The notes: a model not told the origin generated them from the letters alone. DNA of 5,225 nucleotides from Chromatiales bacterium (GCA_026990045.1 JALSIK010000066.1:1-5225), one strand, 5' to 3'. Shown: positions 1 through 5,155, counted from the first letter of the stretch. Numbers and translations are program-made.

Positions 1-21
1 GGCCGGATTCTTCCACGGTCA

Positions 22-49
22 GCCGCCCCGGGCGGCGCCCGGGCGGGAG
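22..49 (+). promoter_or_regulatory. Leader of oxyR with GC hairpin and Shine-Dalgarno
   Basis: GGGAG at 45-49 lies 9 bases before the GTG at 59 and only 3 bases before the GTG at 53, so it supports 59 as the start of oxyR. Just upstream, GCCGCC (22-27) and GGCGGC (31-36) can form a tight GC hairpin. The first 52 bases otherwise hold no identifiable gene; one frame stays open from the window edge to a TGA at 60-62 that overlaps the oxyR start as GTGA. Confidence 0.5.
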
Positions 50-58
50 CGGGTGCTC

Positions 59-991
59 GTGACCCTCACCGAACTGCGCTACATCGTCGCCGTGGCCCGC
101 GAGCGCCACTTCGGCCGGGCGGCGGCGGCCTGCCACGTGAGCCAGCCCACCCTCAGCGTCGCGGTGAAGAAGCTGGAGGAGGAGCTGGGGGTGGTCCTGT
201 TCGAGCGCGGCCCGCACGAGGTGCGGCCCACGCCGGCGGGCGAGGCCGTCGTGGCCCAGGCCCAGCGGGTGCTGGAGGAGGTGGAGCAGGTGCGCCGGCT
301 CGCGGAGAGCGGCCGCGATCCCCTCCACGGGCCGCTGCGCCTGGGGCTCATCTACACCATCGGCCCCTATCTCCTGCCCGGCCTCATTCCCGTCCTGCAC
401 GAGGCGGCCCCGCACATGCCCCTGCTCATCGACGAGGACTACACCGCGCGGCTGGCGGAGAAGCTGCGCACCGGGGCGCTGGATGCCATCGTGGTGGCCC
501 TGCCCTTCGACGAGCCGGGGGTCGTCACCCTGCCCCTGTACCAGGAGCCCTTCGTGGTGCTGGTGCCGGCGGGCCACCCGTGGCACGACCGCGAGGCCAT
601 CGACCCGGCGGAGCTGGCGGGCGAGCCGGTGCTGCTGCTGGGGCCGGGCCACTGCTTCCGCGACCAGGTGCTGGCGGCCTGCCCCGGCTGCGCGGCGGCG
701 GTGGAGGCGGAAGGATCCCTGGCCCGGAGCCTGGAGGGCGGCTCCCTGGAGACCATCCGCCACATGGTGGCCTCGGGGCTGGGAATCACCGTGCTGCCCT
801 GCACCGCGGCCGGGACCGGGCGCTACGCCCAGCGCCTGGTGGCGGTGCGCCGCTTCACCGAGCCGGCGCCGCGGCGCACGGTGGCCCTGGCCTGGCGGGC
901 CAGCTTTCCCCGCCCGCAGGCCATCGAAGCCCTGCGCCGGGCCGTGGCCGCCAGCGGCCTCACCTGCGTCGAGCCGGTGGACCGGGCCTGA
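59..991 (+). CDS. oxyR: OxyR, LysR-family peroxide sensor
   Basis: This is a cytoplasmic LysR-type transcription factor that senses H2O2 by forming a disulfide and then activates peroxide-defence genes. Counting from GTG 59 (310 aa), the N-terminal winged helix-turn-helix reads HFGRAAAACHVSQPTLS with C25, as in E. coli OxyR. The redox loop is GHCFRDQVLAAC, which puts the two reactive cysteines at C199 and C208, the same numbers as in E. coli. LPLYQEPFVVLVPAGHPW and SLETIRHMVASGLGITVLP are typical of the regulatory domain. I prefer GTG 59 over the in-frame GTG 53 because the N-terminus then aligns residue for residue with E. coli OxyR and the GGGAG spacing is right. An additional C211 makes a CPGC motif, and the segment after C208 is about six residues longer than in E. 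coli, closer to the betaproteobacterial type as I remember it. A good OxyR half-site follows the gene, in front of rubrerythrin. The assignment is strong. Confidence 0.95.
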   Translation: MTLTELRYIVAVARERHFGRAAAACHVSQPTLSVAVKKLEEELGVVLFERGPHEVRPTPAGEAVVAQAQRVLEEVEQVRRLAESGRDPLHGPLRLGLIYTIGPYLLPGLIPVLHEAAPHMPLLIDEDYTARLAEKLRTGALDAIVVALPFDEPGVVTLPLYQEPFVVLVPAGHPWHDREAIDPAELAGEPVLLLGPGHCFRDQVLAACPGCAAAVEAEGSLARSLEGGSLETIRHMVASGLGITVLPCTAAGTGRYAQRLVAVRRFTEPAPRRTVALAWRASFPRPQAIEALRRAVAASGLTCVEPVDRA

Positions 992-1025
992 GGCGTCGAC
1001 GGCCGGCCAATGGGCGGGGCGTATG

Positions 1026-1062
1026 ATAGTTATTAGCTATCAATATCGTCGATATATTCAAT
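1026..1062 (+). promoter_or_regulatory. Probable OxyR binding site upstream of rubrerythrin
   Basis: The known OxyR site is four tetrads spaced as ATAG-N7-CTAT-N7-ATAG-N7-CTAT, with inner T and A preferences. Here ATAG (1026-1029), TTATTAG (1030-1036) and CTAT (1037-1040) match one dimer site at every specified position, including the inner T and A. After the required 7 bases, the second dimer site (1048-1062) is poor: GTCG instead of ATAG, and CAAT instead of CTAT. A strong half plus a weak half is common among natural sites. The element lies 35 bp after oxyR and next to candidate promoter boxes for the peroxidase operon, the expected place for OxyR activation. The match is seen directly; binding and activation are inferred. 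Confidence 0.65.
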
Positions 1063-1091
1063 TGGATTAATAATCCTCCGGCCCCTATTCT
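1046..1091 (+). promoter_or_regulatory. Candidate promoter(s) of the rubrerythrin operon
   Basis: Two pairings are possible. TTGGAT (1062-1067), 18 bases, then TATTCT (1086-1091) would place the OxyR site directly against the -35 box, as at classical OxyR-activated promoters. Alternatively AATAAT (1069-1074, five of six matches) could serve as the -10 with a poor -35 near 1046-1051 inside the OxyR site. Neither has a good -35, which fits activator dependence. A perfect 6-1-6 dyad, GGATTA-A-TAATCC (1064-1076), overlaps these boxes and might bind a second regulator. Confidence 0.4.
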
Positions 1092-1118
1092 GTCCGCCAG
1101 TGAAACGACGCACAGACC

Positions 1119-1123
1119 GGAGG
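1119..1123 (+). promoter_or_regulatory. Shine-Dalgarno of rubrerythrin
   Basis: GGAGG sits 9 bases before GTG 1133. The ATG at 1142 would be 18 bases away and the GTG at 1100 lies upstream of this site, so it decides for 1133. Confidence 0.75.
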
Positions 1124-1132
1124 ACCCAGACC

Positions 1133-1624
<492 letters not shown>

Positions 1625-1652
1625 GGCCGACGGAACGTGAACCGGAAATCAG

Positions 1653-1657
1653 AGGAG
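1653..1657 (+). promoter_or_regulatory. Shine-Dalgarno of rubredoxin
   Basis: AGGAG lies 6 bases before ATG 1664. It rules out the longer in-frame start GTG 1637, which would add nine residues without homology. Confidence 0.75.
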
Positions 1658-1663
1658 AACGAG

Positions 1664-1846
1664 ATGAGCAGTGAGTACAGGAAATGGCAGTGCATCGTGT
1701 GCGGATTCATCTACGACGAGGCCGCCGGCCTGCCCGAGGACGGCATCGCGCCCGGGACCCGCTGGGAGGACATCCCCGAGGACTGGGCCTGCCCCGAGTG
1801 CGGGGTGGCCAAGGCCGACTTCGAGATGGTGGAGATCACGGCCTGA
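1664..1846 (+). CDS. rubA: Rubredoxin
   Basis: A 60-aa one-electron carrier with a single Fe(S-Cys)4 centre. The four ligands are C10 and C13 in WQCIVCGFIYDE and C43 and C46 in WACPECG. The central GLPEDGIAPGTRWEDIPEDW is the rubredoxin signature between the two knuckles, and the whole sequence is close to Pseudomonas RubA as I remember it. It lies 39 bases after rubrerythrin in the same direction, and a rubredoxin reductase follows. It therefore most likely passes electrons from NAD(P)H through the reductase to rubrerythrin. In other bacteria the same RubA/RubB pair feeds alkane hydroxylases; none is encoded here. Very likely cotranscribed with rubrerythrin. Confidence 0.96.
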   Translation: MSSEYRKWQCIVCGFIYDEAAGLPEDGIAPGTRWEDIPEDWACPECGVAKADFEMVEITA

Positions 1847-1852
1847 GGCCGG

Positions 1853-1893
1853 GCCCCGGCGGGATCTCCCCGCCGGGGCGCCCGCCTGCGGGC
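1853..1893 (+). terminator. Two GC-rich hairpins after rubredoxin, no U tract
   Basis: GCCCCGGCGGG (1853-1863) and its exact complement (1869-1879) form an 11-bp stem with a 5-base loop, starting 7 bases after the rubredoxin stop. Directly adjacent, GCCCGC (1880-1885) and GCGGGC (1888-1893) can form a second stem. No run of T follows, so this is not a textbook intrinsic terminator. It may attenuate transcription or protect the 3' end of the rbr-rubA message, lowering reductase expression relative to the carrier proteins. Confidence 0.45.
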
Positions 1894-1903
1894 CCTTGTG
1901 CAC

Positions 1904-1975
1904 TCCTATATAGTATCCTATATAGTACAGTATATAGTATGCTATATAGTGTACTATATAGGATGCTATATAGGA
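1904..1975 (+). repeat. 72-bp palindrome made of six 12-bp-spaced CTATATAG units
   Basis: CTATATAG, itself a perfect palindrome, occurs at 1906, 1918, 1942, 1954 and 1966, with a one-base variant GTATATAG at 1930. The period is exactly 12 bp. The four-base spacers (TATC, TACA, TATG, TGTA, GATG) are also symmetrical about 1939/1940, so the whole block is one dyad. Of 36 symmetric pairs, 33 are Watson-Crick, two would be G-U in RNA (1914/1965 and 1938/1941) and one is G-G (1930/1949). The block is almost pure AT in a GC-rich neighbourhood. As RNA it could form one long hairpin, or three short ones with four-base loops by pairing neighbouring units; as DNA it could be a cruciform or an operator array. 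I see no flanking target duplication. It lies between rubA and rubB. Confidence 0.9.
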
Positions 1976-2003
1976 CCCCGCATGGGAAGGCGACGAGACG
2001 TTC

Positions 2004-2031
2004 GCCCGTGCCGGCTCGCGGCGGCACGGGC
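2004..2031 (+). promoter_or_regulatory. Hairpin just upstream of the rubB ribosome binding site
   Basis: GCCCGTGCCG (2004-2013) and CGGCACGGGC (2022-2031) pair perfectly over 10 bp with an 8-base loop. The stem ends only 3 bases before the GGAGG Shine-Dalgarno of rubB (2035-2039). It may shield or expose the site, or define a processed 5' end. No T run follows. Confidence 0.5.
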
Positions 2032-2048
2032 CCTGGAGGTACAGTGTC

Positions 2049-3239
2049 ATGAGCGAACATTCCGGCGGCAATGAACCGGTGGTCATCGTCGGCGCCGGCC
2101 TGGCCGGCTACACCACGGCGCGCGAGCTGCGCAAGCACGACCGCGCGCGGCCCCTGGTCATCGTCACCGCCGACGACGGGGCGTTCTATTCCAAGCCCAT
2201 GCTCTCCAACGCCCTGGCCCAGCACAAGGCACCGGCCGACCTGGCCCTGAAGGACGCCGCGGGGATGGCCGCCGAGCTCGACGCCGAGATCCTGACCCGC
2301 ACGCGGGTCGCCGCCATCGACCCCGCCGCGCGCACGGTGACCACCGGCGGCGGGCGCACCCTGTCTTACGGCGACCTGGTGCTGGCCACCGGTGCCGTGC
2401 CCGTCCGCGTGCCGCTGGAAGGCGACGCCGCCGGGGCCGTCATCTCGGTCAACCACCTGGACGACTACGCCCGCTTCCGCGACGCCCTGCCCGACGGCGG
2501 CACCGTGCTCATCATGGGCCCCGGGCTCATCGGCTGCGAGTTCGCCAACGACCTGGCGGCCGCCGGCCACCCGGTGCACGTGGTGGGACCGGCGCCCCAC
2601 CCGCTGGACCGGTTGCTGCCCGAGCCCGCCGCGCGGCGGCTGCAGCAGGCGCTGGCGGAGCTGGGCGTGACCTGGCACCTGGGCACCACGGTGGCGGCGG
2701 TGGAGCGGGGCGGCGGGACGTTGCGCGCCCGCCTGGCCGACGGCACCGGGGTGGACGCCCACGTGGTCCTGTCGGCCGTGGGGCTCGCCCCCGACACCCG
2801 GCTGGCCGCCGCGGCCGGGCTCACCGTCAACCGGGGCATCGTGGTGGACCGCCACCTGCGCACCTCCGGGGCCCATGTCTGGGCCCTGGGCGACTGCGCC
2901 GAGGTGGAGGGGCTGGTGCTGCCCTTCGTCATGCCCCTCATGGCCTGCGCCCGGGCCCTGGGCGCCACCCTCGGCGGCACGCCCACCGCGGTGCGCTACC
3001 CGCCCATGCCGGTGACGGTGAAGACCCCGGCCTGTCCCGTGGTGGTGTGCCCGCCGGTGCCGCCGGTGGAAGGTGCCTGGGAGGTGGACGAGGGCGGCGA
3101 CGGCGTGCGCGGCCTCTACCGCGACGGGCAGGGGCACCTGCGCGGCTTCGCCCTCACCGGAGGCCGGGTCCGCGAGAAGCAGGCGCTGGTCAAGGACATC
3201 CCGCCGTGGTTGGACGGGCAAGCTGCCTCAGACGGGTAG
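2049..3239 (+). CDS. rubB: NAD(P)H:rubredoxin reductase (FAD)
   Basis: This 396-aa cytoplasmic flavoprotein moves electrons from NAD(P)H to rubredoxin. It has two Rossmann folds. The FAD-binding one is VVIVGAGLAGYTTARE (GxGxxG at 15-20). The NAD(P)-binding one is TVLIMGPGLIGCEFANDLA (GxGxxG at 157-162, with P158 inside). The FAD-linked ATG motif is in VLATGA (111-116) and the second FAD motif is VWALGDCAEVEGL (278-289). The C-terminal segment PMPVTVKTPACPVVVCPP (319-336) and ALTGGRVREKQAL is characteristic of RubB/AlkT-type rubredoxin reductases. The length fits the family (about 385 aa). ATG 2049 has GGAGG 9 bases upstream. The 202-bp gap after rubredoxin is unusually large for an operon partner and holds several hairpins, so it may be expressed separately or at a lower level. 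Its stop codon lies inside the first repeat of the following spacer. Confidence 0.93.
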   Translation: MSEHSGGNEPVVIVGAGLAGYTTARELRKHDRARPLVIVTADDGAFYSKPMLSNALAQHKAPADLALKDAAGMAAELDAEILTRTRVAAIDPAARTVTTGGGRTLSYGDLVLATGAVPVRVPLEGDAAGAVISVNHLDDYARFRDALPDGGTVLIMGPGLIGCEFANDLAAAGHPVHVVGPAPHPLDRLLPEPAARRLQQALAELGVTWHLGTTVAAVERGGGTLRARLADGTGVDAHVVLSAVGLAPDTRLAAAAGLTVNRGIVVDRHLRTSGAHVWALGDCAEVEGLVLPFVMPLMACARALGATLGGTPTAVRYPPMPVTVKTPACPVVVCPPVPPVEGAWEVDEGGDGVRGLYRDGQGHLRGFALTGGRVREKQALVKDIPPWLDGQAASDG

Positions 3240-3302
3240 GGTGCGTTCGCCGCGCGAACGCACCAGGTGGAACGGTGCGACGGCTTCGCCGTCACACCCT
3301 AC
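3236..3302. repeat. Two-hairpin palindromic repeat, GTAGGGTGCG type
   Basis: The element is bounded by GTAGGGTG (3236-3243) and its complement CACCCTAC (3295-3302). Inside are two hairpins. GGTGCGTTCGC (3240-3250) pairs perfectly with 3254-3264 around CGC. GGTGCGACGGC (3274-3284) pairs with 3288-3298 around TTC, with one mismatch. GGTGCG is repeated directly at 3240 and 3274. This layout matches a dispersed intergenic repeat style I recognise from many gamma- and betaproteobacteria (REP-like, probably non-autonomous). It supplies the rubB stop codon TAG at 3237-3239 and could serve as its transcript end. Confidence 0.7.
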
Positions 3303-3310
3303 ATTCGGGG

Positions 3311-3338
3311 GACGGAAGACAGAAGACGGACGACGGAA
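3311..3338 (+). repeat. Four tandem 7-bp GACGGAA repeats
   Basis: GACGGAA, GACAGAA, GACGGAC and GACGGAA follow one another without gaps, a purine-rich heptamer array with one change in each of the middle copies. It lies in the non-coding spacer between convergent genes and probably varies in copy number between strains. Confidence 0.75.
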
Positions 3339-3363
3339 AGGCCGCCTCGGCCGAAATGGATTC

Positions 3364-3390
3364 GTCCTTGGCGGTCCTTGGTGGCCTTGC
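3364..3390 (+). repeat. Degenerate 10-bp GTCCTTGGYG tandem repeat
   Basis: GTCCTTGGCG (3364-3373) and GTCCTTGGTG (3374-3383) are followed by a shortened GCCTTGCG. The copies resemble a short dispersed repeat type I recall from proteobacterial intergenic regions. No function is visible. Confidence 0.5.
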
Positions 3391-3405
3391 GTTGAATACA
3401 GCCCC

Positions 3406-3434
3406 GTAGGGCGGCACCGCGCAGCGATGCCGCC
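3406..3434. repeat. GTAGGGCGG hairpin repeat
   Basis: GGCGGCA (3410-3416) and TGCCGCC (3428-3434) form a 7-bp stem around an 11-base loop containing GCGCAGCGA. GTAGGGCGG with a GCGCAGCG loop is a common style of dispersed palindromic repeat. It lies between the convergent ends of rubB and the lytic transglycosylase gene and might block read-through in either direction. Confidence 0.55.
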
Positions 3435-3466
3435 GGAGAGACCGCCCGGGTGCCGGCTTTCGCCGG

Positions 3467-3982
3467 TCACGGCCAGTCCTGATAGTACTGGTGGTATTGC
3501 AGGACCTTGCGCACGTAGCGCCGGGTCTCGCGGTAGGGCGGGATGCCGGCGTAGCGGTCCACCGCCTCCTCGCCGGCGTTGTAGGCGGCGAGCACGAACA
3601 GCAGGTTGCCCGAGTAGCGCTCCATGAGGTCGCGCAGGTAGCGCACGCCGGCGTCCACGTTCTGGCGCGGATCGTGGAGATCGGTCACCCCGTAGCGGCG
3701 GGCGGTCGCGGGCATGAGCTGCATGAGGCCGCCGGCCCCCTTGTGGGACACGGCCCGGGGATTGAAGAAGGACTCGGCGTGGATCACCGCCATCACCAGG
3801 GCCGGGTCCACCCGGTAGCGCGAGGCGGTCTCGTGGATGAGGCTGTCGAAGCGCAGCAGGTTGACTGCCGGCGCCAGCCAGCGCTGCTGGCTCTGGGCCT
3901 GGACCGGCTGCACCAGGGTACCGAGCCACAGCATCAGGCCCAGGCAGGCGGCGGCAGGTAGTGTGACGGAGTTCACATTCAT
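3467..3982 (-). CDS. Small secreted lytic transglycosylase, SLT/GH23 domain
   Basis: A 171-aa peptidoglycan-cleaving enzyme, exported to the periplasm, that splits the MurNAc-GlcNAc bond and leaves a 1,6-anhydro end. Residues 1-29 are a signal peptide with a hydrophobic core (LPAAACLGLMLWLGTLV) and a likely cut after VQA29. The single SLT domain shows the catalytic glutamate E70 in AVIHAESFFNPRAVS, the GAGGLMQLMPATA motif (82-94), LAAYNAGEEAV (131-141) and PPYRETRRYVRKVLQYH near the C-terminus. Nothing else is attached, so it is a minimal enzyme without LysM or binding domains. ATG 3982 is chosen because the signal peptide begins there; no good Shine-Dalgarno is present (GGAAGG lies 15 bases away), and an in-frame GTG at 4000 is an alternative. 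A short stem with a GAAA tetraloop starts directly after the stop. It is divergent from the SRPBCC gene and convergent with rubB. Confidence 0.9.
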   Translation of the reverse strand: MNVNSVTLPAAACLGLMLWLGTLVQPVQAQSQQRWLAPAVNLLRFDSLIHETASRYRVDPALVMAVIHAESFFNPRAVSHKGAGGLMQLMPATARRYGVTDLHDPRQNVDAGVRYLRDLMERYSGNLLFVLAAYNAGEEAVDRYAGIPPYRETRRYVRKVLQYHQYYQDWP

Positions 3983-4021
3983 TGCTGTTATTATCGTCAC
4001 CTTCCCGGAGACGTTGAGGGC

Positions 4022-4049
4022 ATTGTATCGGCCCCCGGGCCGCGCGCAA
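4022..4049 (-). promoter_or_regulatory. Candidate promoter of the lytic transglycosylase gene
   Basis: Read on the minus strand, TTGCGC (4049-4044), 16 bases, then TACAAT (4027-4022, five of six to consensus). The -35 is weak. The predicted start near 4015 leaves a leader of about 30 bases before ATG 3982. Confidence 0.35.
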
Positions 4050-4095
4050 GGCGGGGCCATCGGTTGCAGCGGTTTTCCGCCGCCGCCAGGCCGGC

Positions 4096-4135
4096 CCGGC
4101 GCGCGCGCCGGCGTTCCGCGGGTATCATGCCGCGG
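4096..4135. promoter_or_regulatory. GC palindromes and weak -10 between divergent genes
   Basis: CCGGCGCGCGCGCCGG (4096-4111) is a perfect 16-bp palindrome with alternating CG. Next, CCGCGG occurs at 4116-4121 and 4130-4135, enclosing GTATCATG. TATCAT (4123-4128) matches the -10 consensus in five of six bases and could start the SRPBCC transcript, but I see no -35 at the right distance. Confidence 0.3.
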
Positions 4136-4156
4136 CGGCAACGACAGGAGTGATCC

Positions 4157-4693
4157 ATGCGCGGACTGAAAACGGCCCTCATGGCGGCGGCGGTGCTGGC
4201 GGTGGTCCTGGCCCTGGGCGGGTTCTTCCTGCCGTCGCGGGTGGCGGTGGTCCGCGACACCGTGATCCAGGCGCCCCCGGGGAAAGTGTTTTCCTGGATC
4301 GAGGATCTCCACCGCTATCGCCGGTGGCAGCCGTGGACGGAGCTGGACCCGGAGACCCGGTTCGAGTTCAAGGGCCCCGCGGCGGGGACGGGGGCGAAGA
4401 TGTACTGGATCAGCGAACACCCGGGCGTGGGCACGGGCAGCGTGGAGATCACCGAGGCCGTCGCGCCCCGGCGCGTGGTGCTGGCGGTGGATTACGGCGA
4501 CACCGGCCGGGCGGTGCAGACGCTGGAGCTGGCGCCGGTGGCGGAGGGCACCCGCGTGCGCTGGCGCTTCGAGATGGACGTGGAGCGGGACCTGGTGGCG
4601 CGCTACCTGGGGCTGTTGTTCGACCGCTGGCTGGGGGCCGAGTACGAGAAGGGCCTGGCGCGGCTCAAGGCGCTGGTGGAGGGAGAGTCCTGA
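4157..4693 (+). CDS. Membrane-anchored SRPBCC (polyketide cyclase-like) protein
   Basis: This 178-aa protein starts with one hydrophobic segment (about residues 6-25, TALMAAAVLAVVLALGGFFL), either a membrane anchor or an uncleaved signal, with the rest probably periplasmic. From about residue 30 a START-like SRPBCC fold follows: VAVVRDTVIQAPPGKVFSWIEDLHRYRRWQPW is the typical first strand and helix, GPAAGTGAKMYWISEHPGVGTGSVEITEAVAPRRV the middle sheet, and YLGLLFDRWLGAEYEKGLARLKALVE the long C-terminal helix over the ligand cavity. This set is widespread in proteobacteria as 'SRPBCC family' or 'polyketide cyclase'; the ligand is unknown and no catalytic residue can be named. ATG 4157 has AGGAG (4146-4150) 6 bases upstream. 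The neighbours give no functional clue: the rhodanese 84 bases downstream has its own promoter. Confidence 0.85.
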   Translation: MRGLKTALMAAAVLAVVLALGGFFLPSRVAVVRDTVIQAPPGKVFSWIEDLHRYRRWQPWTELDPETRFEFKGPAAGTGAKMYWISEHPGVGTGSVEITEAVAPRRVVLAVDYGDTGRAVQTLELAPVAEGTRVRWRFEMDVERDLVARYLGLLFDRWLGAEYEKGLARLKALVEGES

Positions 4694-4720
4694 ACATGTA
4701 TTTCCATGGTGGCCTGCGGG

Positions 4721-4748
4721 TTGAAATATTAGAAATCACTAATATACT
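4721..4748 (+). promoter_or_regulatory. Rhodanese promoter with internal operator dyad
   Basis: TTGAAA (4721-4726, five of six) and TATACT (4743-4748, five of six) are separated by 16 bases, the best promoter in the window. Nearly the entire spacer is a perfect dyad: ATATTAG (4726-4732), AAATCA, CTAATAT (4739-4745). A dimeric regulator bound there would cover both boxes, so repression is likely. The ArsR family (for example BigR-type persulfide sensors that control rhodanese-like genes) is a reasonable candidate. No regulator gene of this type is in the window. Confidence 0.65.
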
Positions 4749-4777
4749 GGCGGGAAAACCAACCAGGGAGCACAGGA

Positions 4778-5116
4778 ATGTACACGAACATCAAGGAAAT
4801 CGACGCCGCCGAGCTGGCCCGCTGGCTGGAGGACGAGTCGCGCCCGGTGCGGGTGGTGGACGTGCGGGAGATGCATGAGATTCACCGGGGCACGGTGCCC
4901 GGCGCCGAGCCCATGCCCCTGGCCACGGTGCCCCTGCGCCTGGCCGAACTCCACGGGGACACCCCGCTGGTGCTGGTGTGTCGCAGCGGGGCCCGCTCGG
5001 CCCAGGCCTGCATGTTCCTCCAGCAGCAGGGCATGGACAACGTCTACAACCTGCGCGGGGGCATCGTCGGCTGGGCGCAGAGCGGCCTGCCGGTCTCCCT
5101 GCCCGAGGCGGTCTGA
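4778..5116 (+). CDS. Single-domain rhodanese sulfurtransferase
   Basis: This 112-aa cytoplasmic protein transfers sulfane sulfur from a donor such as thiosulfate, or a persulfide, to an acceptor by way of a cysteine persulfide. The active-site loop is C68-RSGARS-74 in LVLVCRSGARSAQACMFL, with the six-residue loop of ordinary rhodaneses. VRVVDVREMHEIHRGTVPGA (24-43) is the first conserved rhodanese box, and NVYNLRGGIVGWAQSGLPV (88-106) the C-terminal one. No signal peptide or second domain is present, so it resembles GlpE-type or free-standing rhodaneses. A second cysteine, C78, lies in the following helix. ATG 4778 has AGGGAG (4765-4770) 7 bases upstream. It has its own promoter carrying a dyad operator and is followed by a terminator, so it is probably a one-gene unit. 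The physiological donor is unknown; persulfide handling or detoxification is an inference from the operator. Confidence 0.92.
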   Translation: MYTNIKEIDAAELARWLEDESRPVRVVDVREMHEIHRGTVPGAEPMPLATVPLRLAELHGDTPLVLVCRSGARSAQACMFLQQQGMDNVYNLRGGIVGWAQSGLPVSLPEAV

Positions 5117-5122
5117 CAGGAT

Positions 5123-5153
5123 GTTGAAAAAGGCCGTCCTGGCCTTTTTCAAC
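5123..5153. terminator. Probable bidirectional intrinsic terminator after rhodanese
   Basis: GTTGAAAAAGGCC (5123-5135) pairs perfectly over 13 bp with 5141-5153 around GTCCT. On either strand the GGCC stem is followed by five T, so it can work in both directions. It lies 6 bases after the rhodanese stop. The same sequence style is common between proteobacterial genes and may be a dispersed repeat. Confidence 0.65.
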
Positions 5154-5155
5154 GC

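Noticed and set aside
483..1070. Overlapping arginine/proline/tryptophan-rich frames within oxyR
   Set aside because: Typical out-of-frame readings of high-GC coding DNA without recognisable domains.
1904..1975. Array as a CRISPR or as tandem OxyR sites
   Set aside because: Units are 8 bp with 4-bp spacers, far too short for CRISPR. The tetrads are spaced 0 and 4 bases instead of the 7 that OxyR needs.
1904..1975. Palindrome as a MITE with target duplication
   Set aside because: No direct repeat flanks the block: the left side is GTGCAC and the right side CCCCGCATG.
1836..3221. Long minus-strand open frame opposite rubB with LYSI/LYST-like tetrapeptide repeats
   Set aside because: A shadow of the GC-rich rubB gene; the peptide repeats simply reflect the 12-bp period of the palindrome.
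3983..4420. N-terminal extension of the lytic transglycosylase to 317 aa
   Set aside because: The extension runs across the divergent promoter region and the SRPBCC gene, and the signal peptide starts at 3982.
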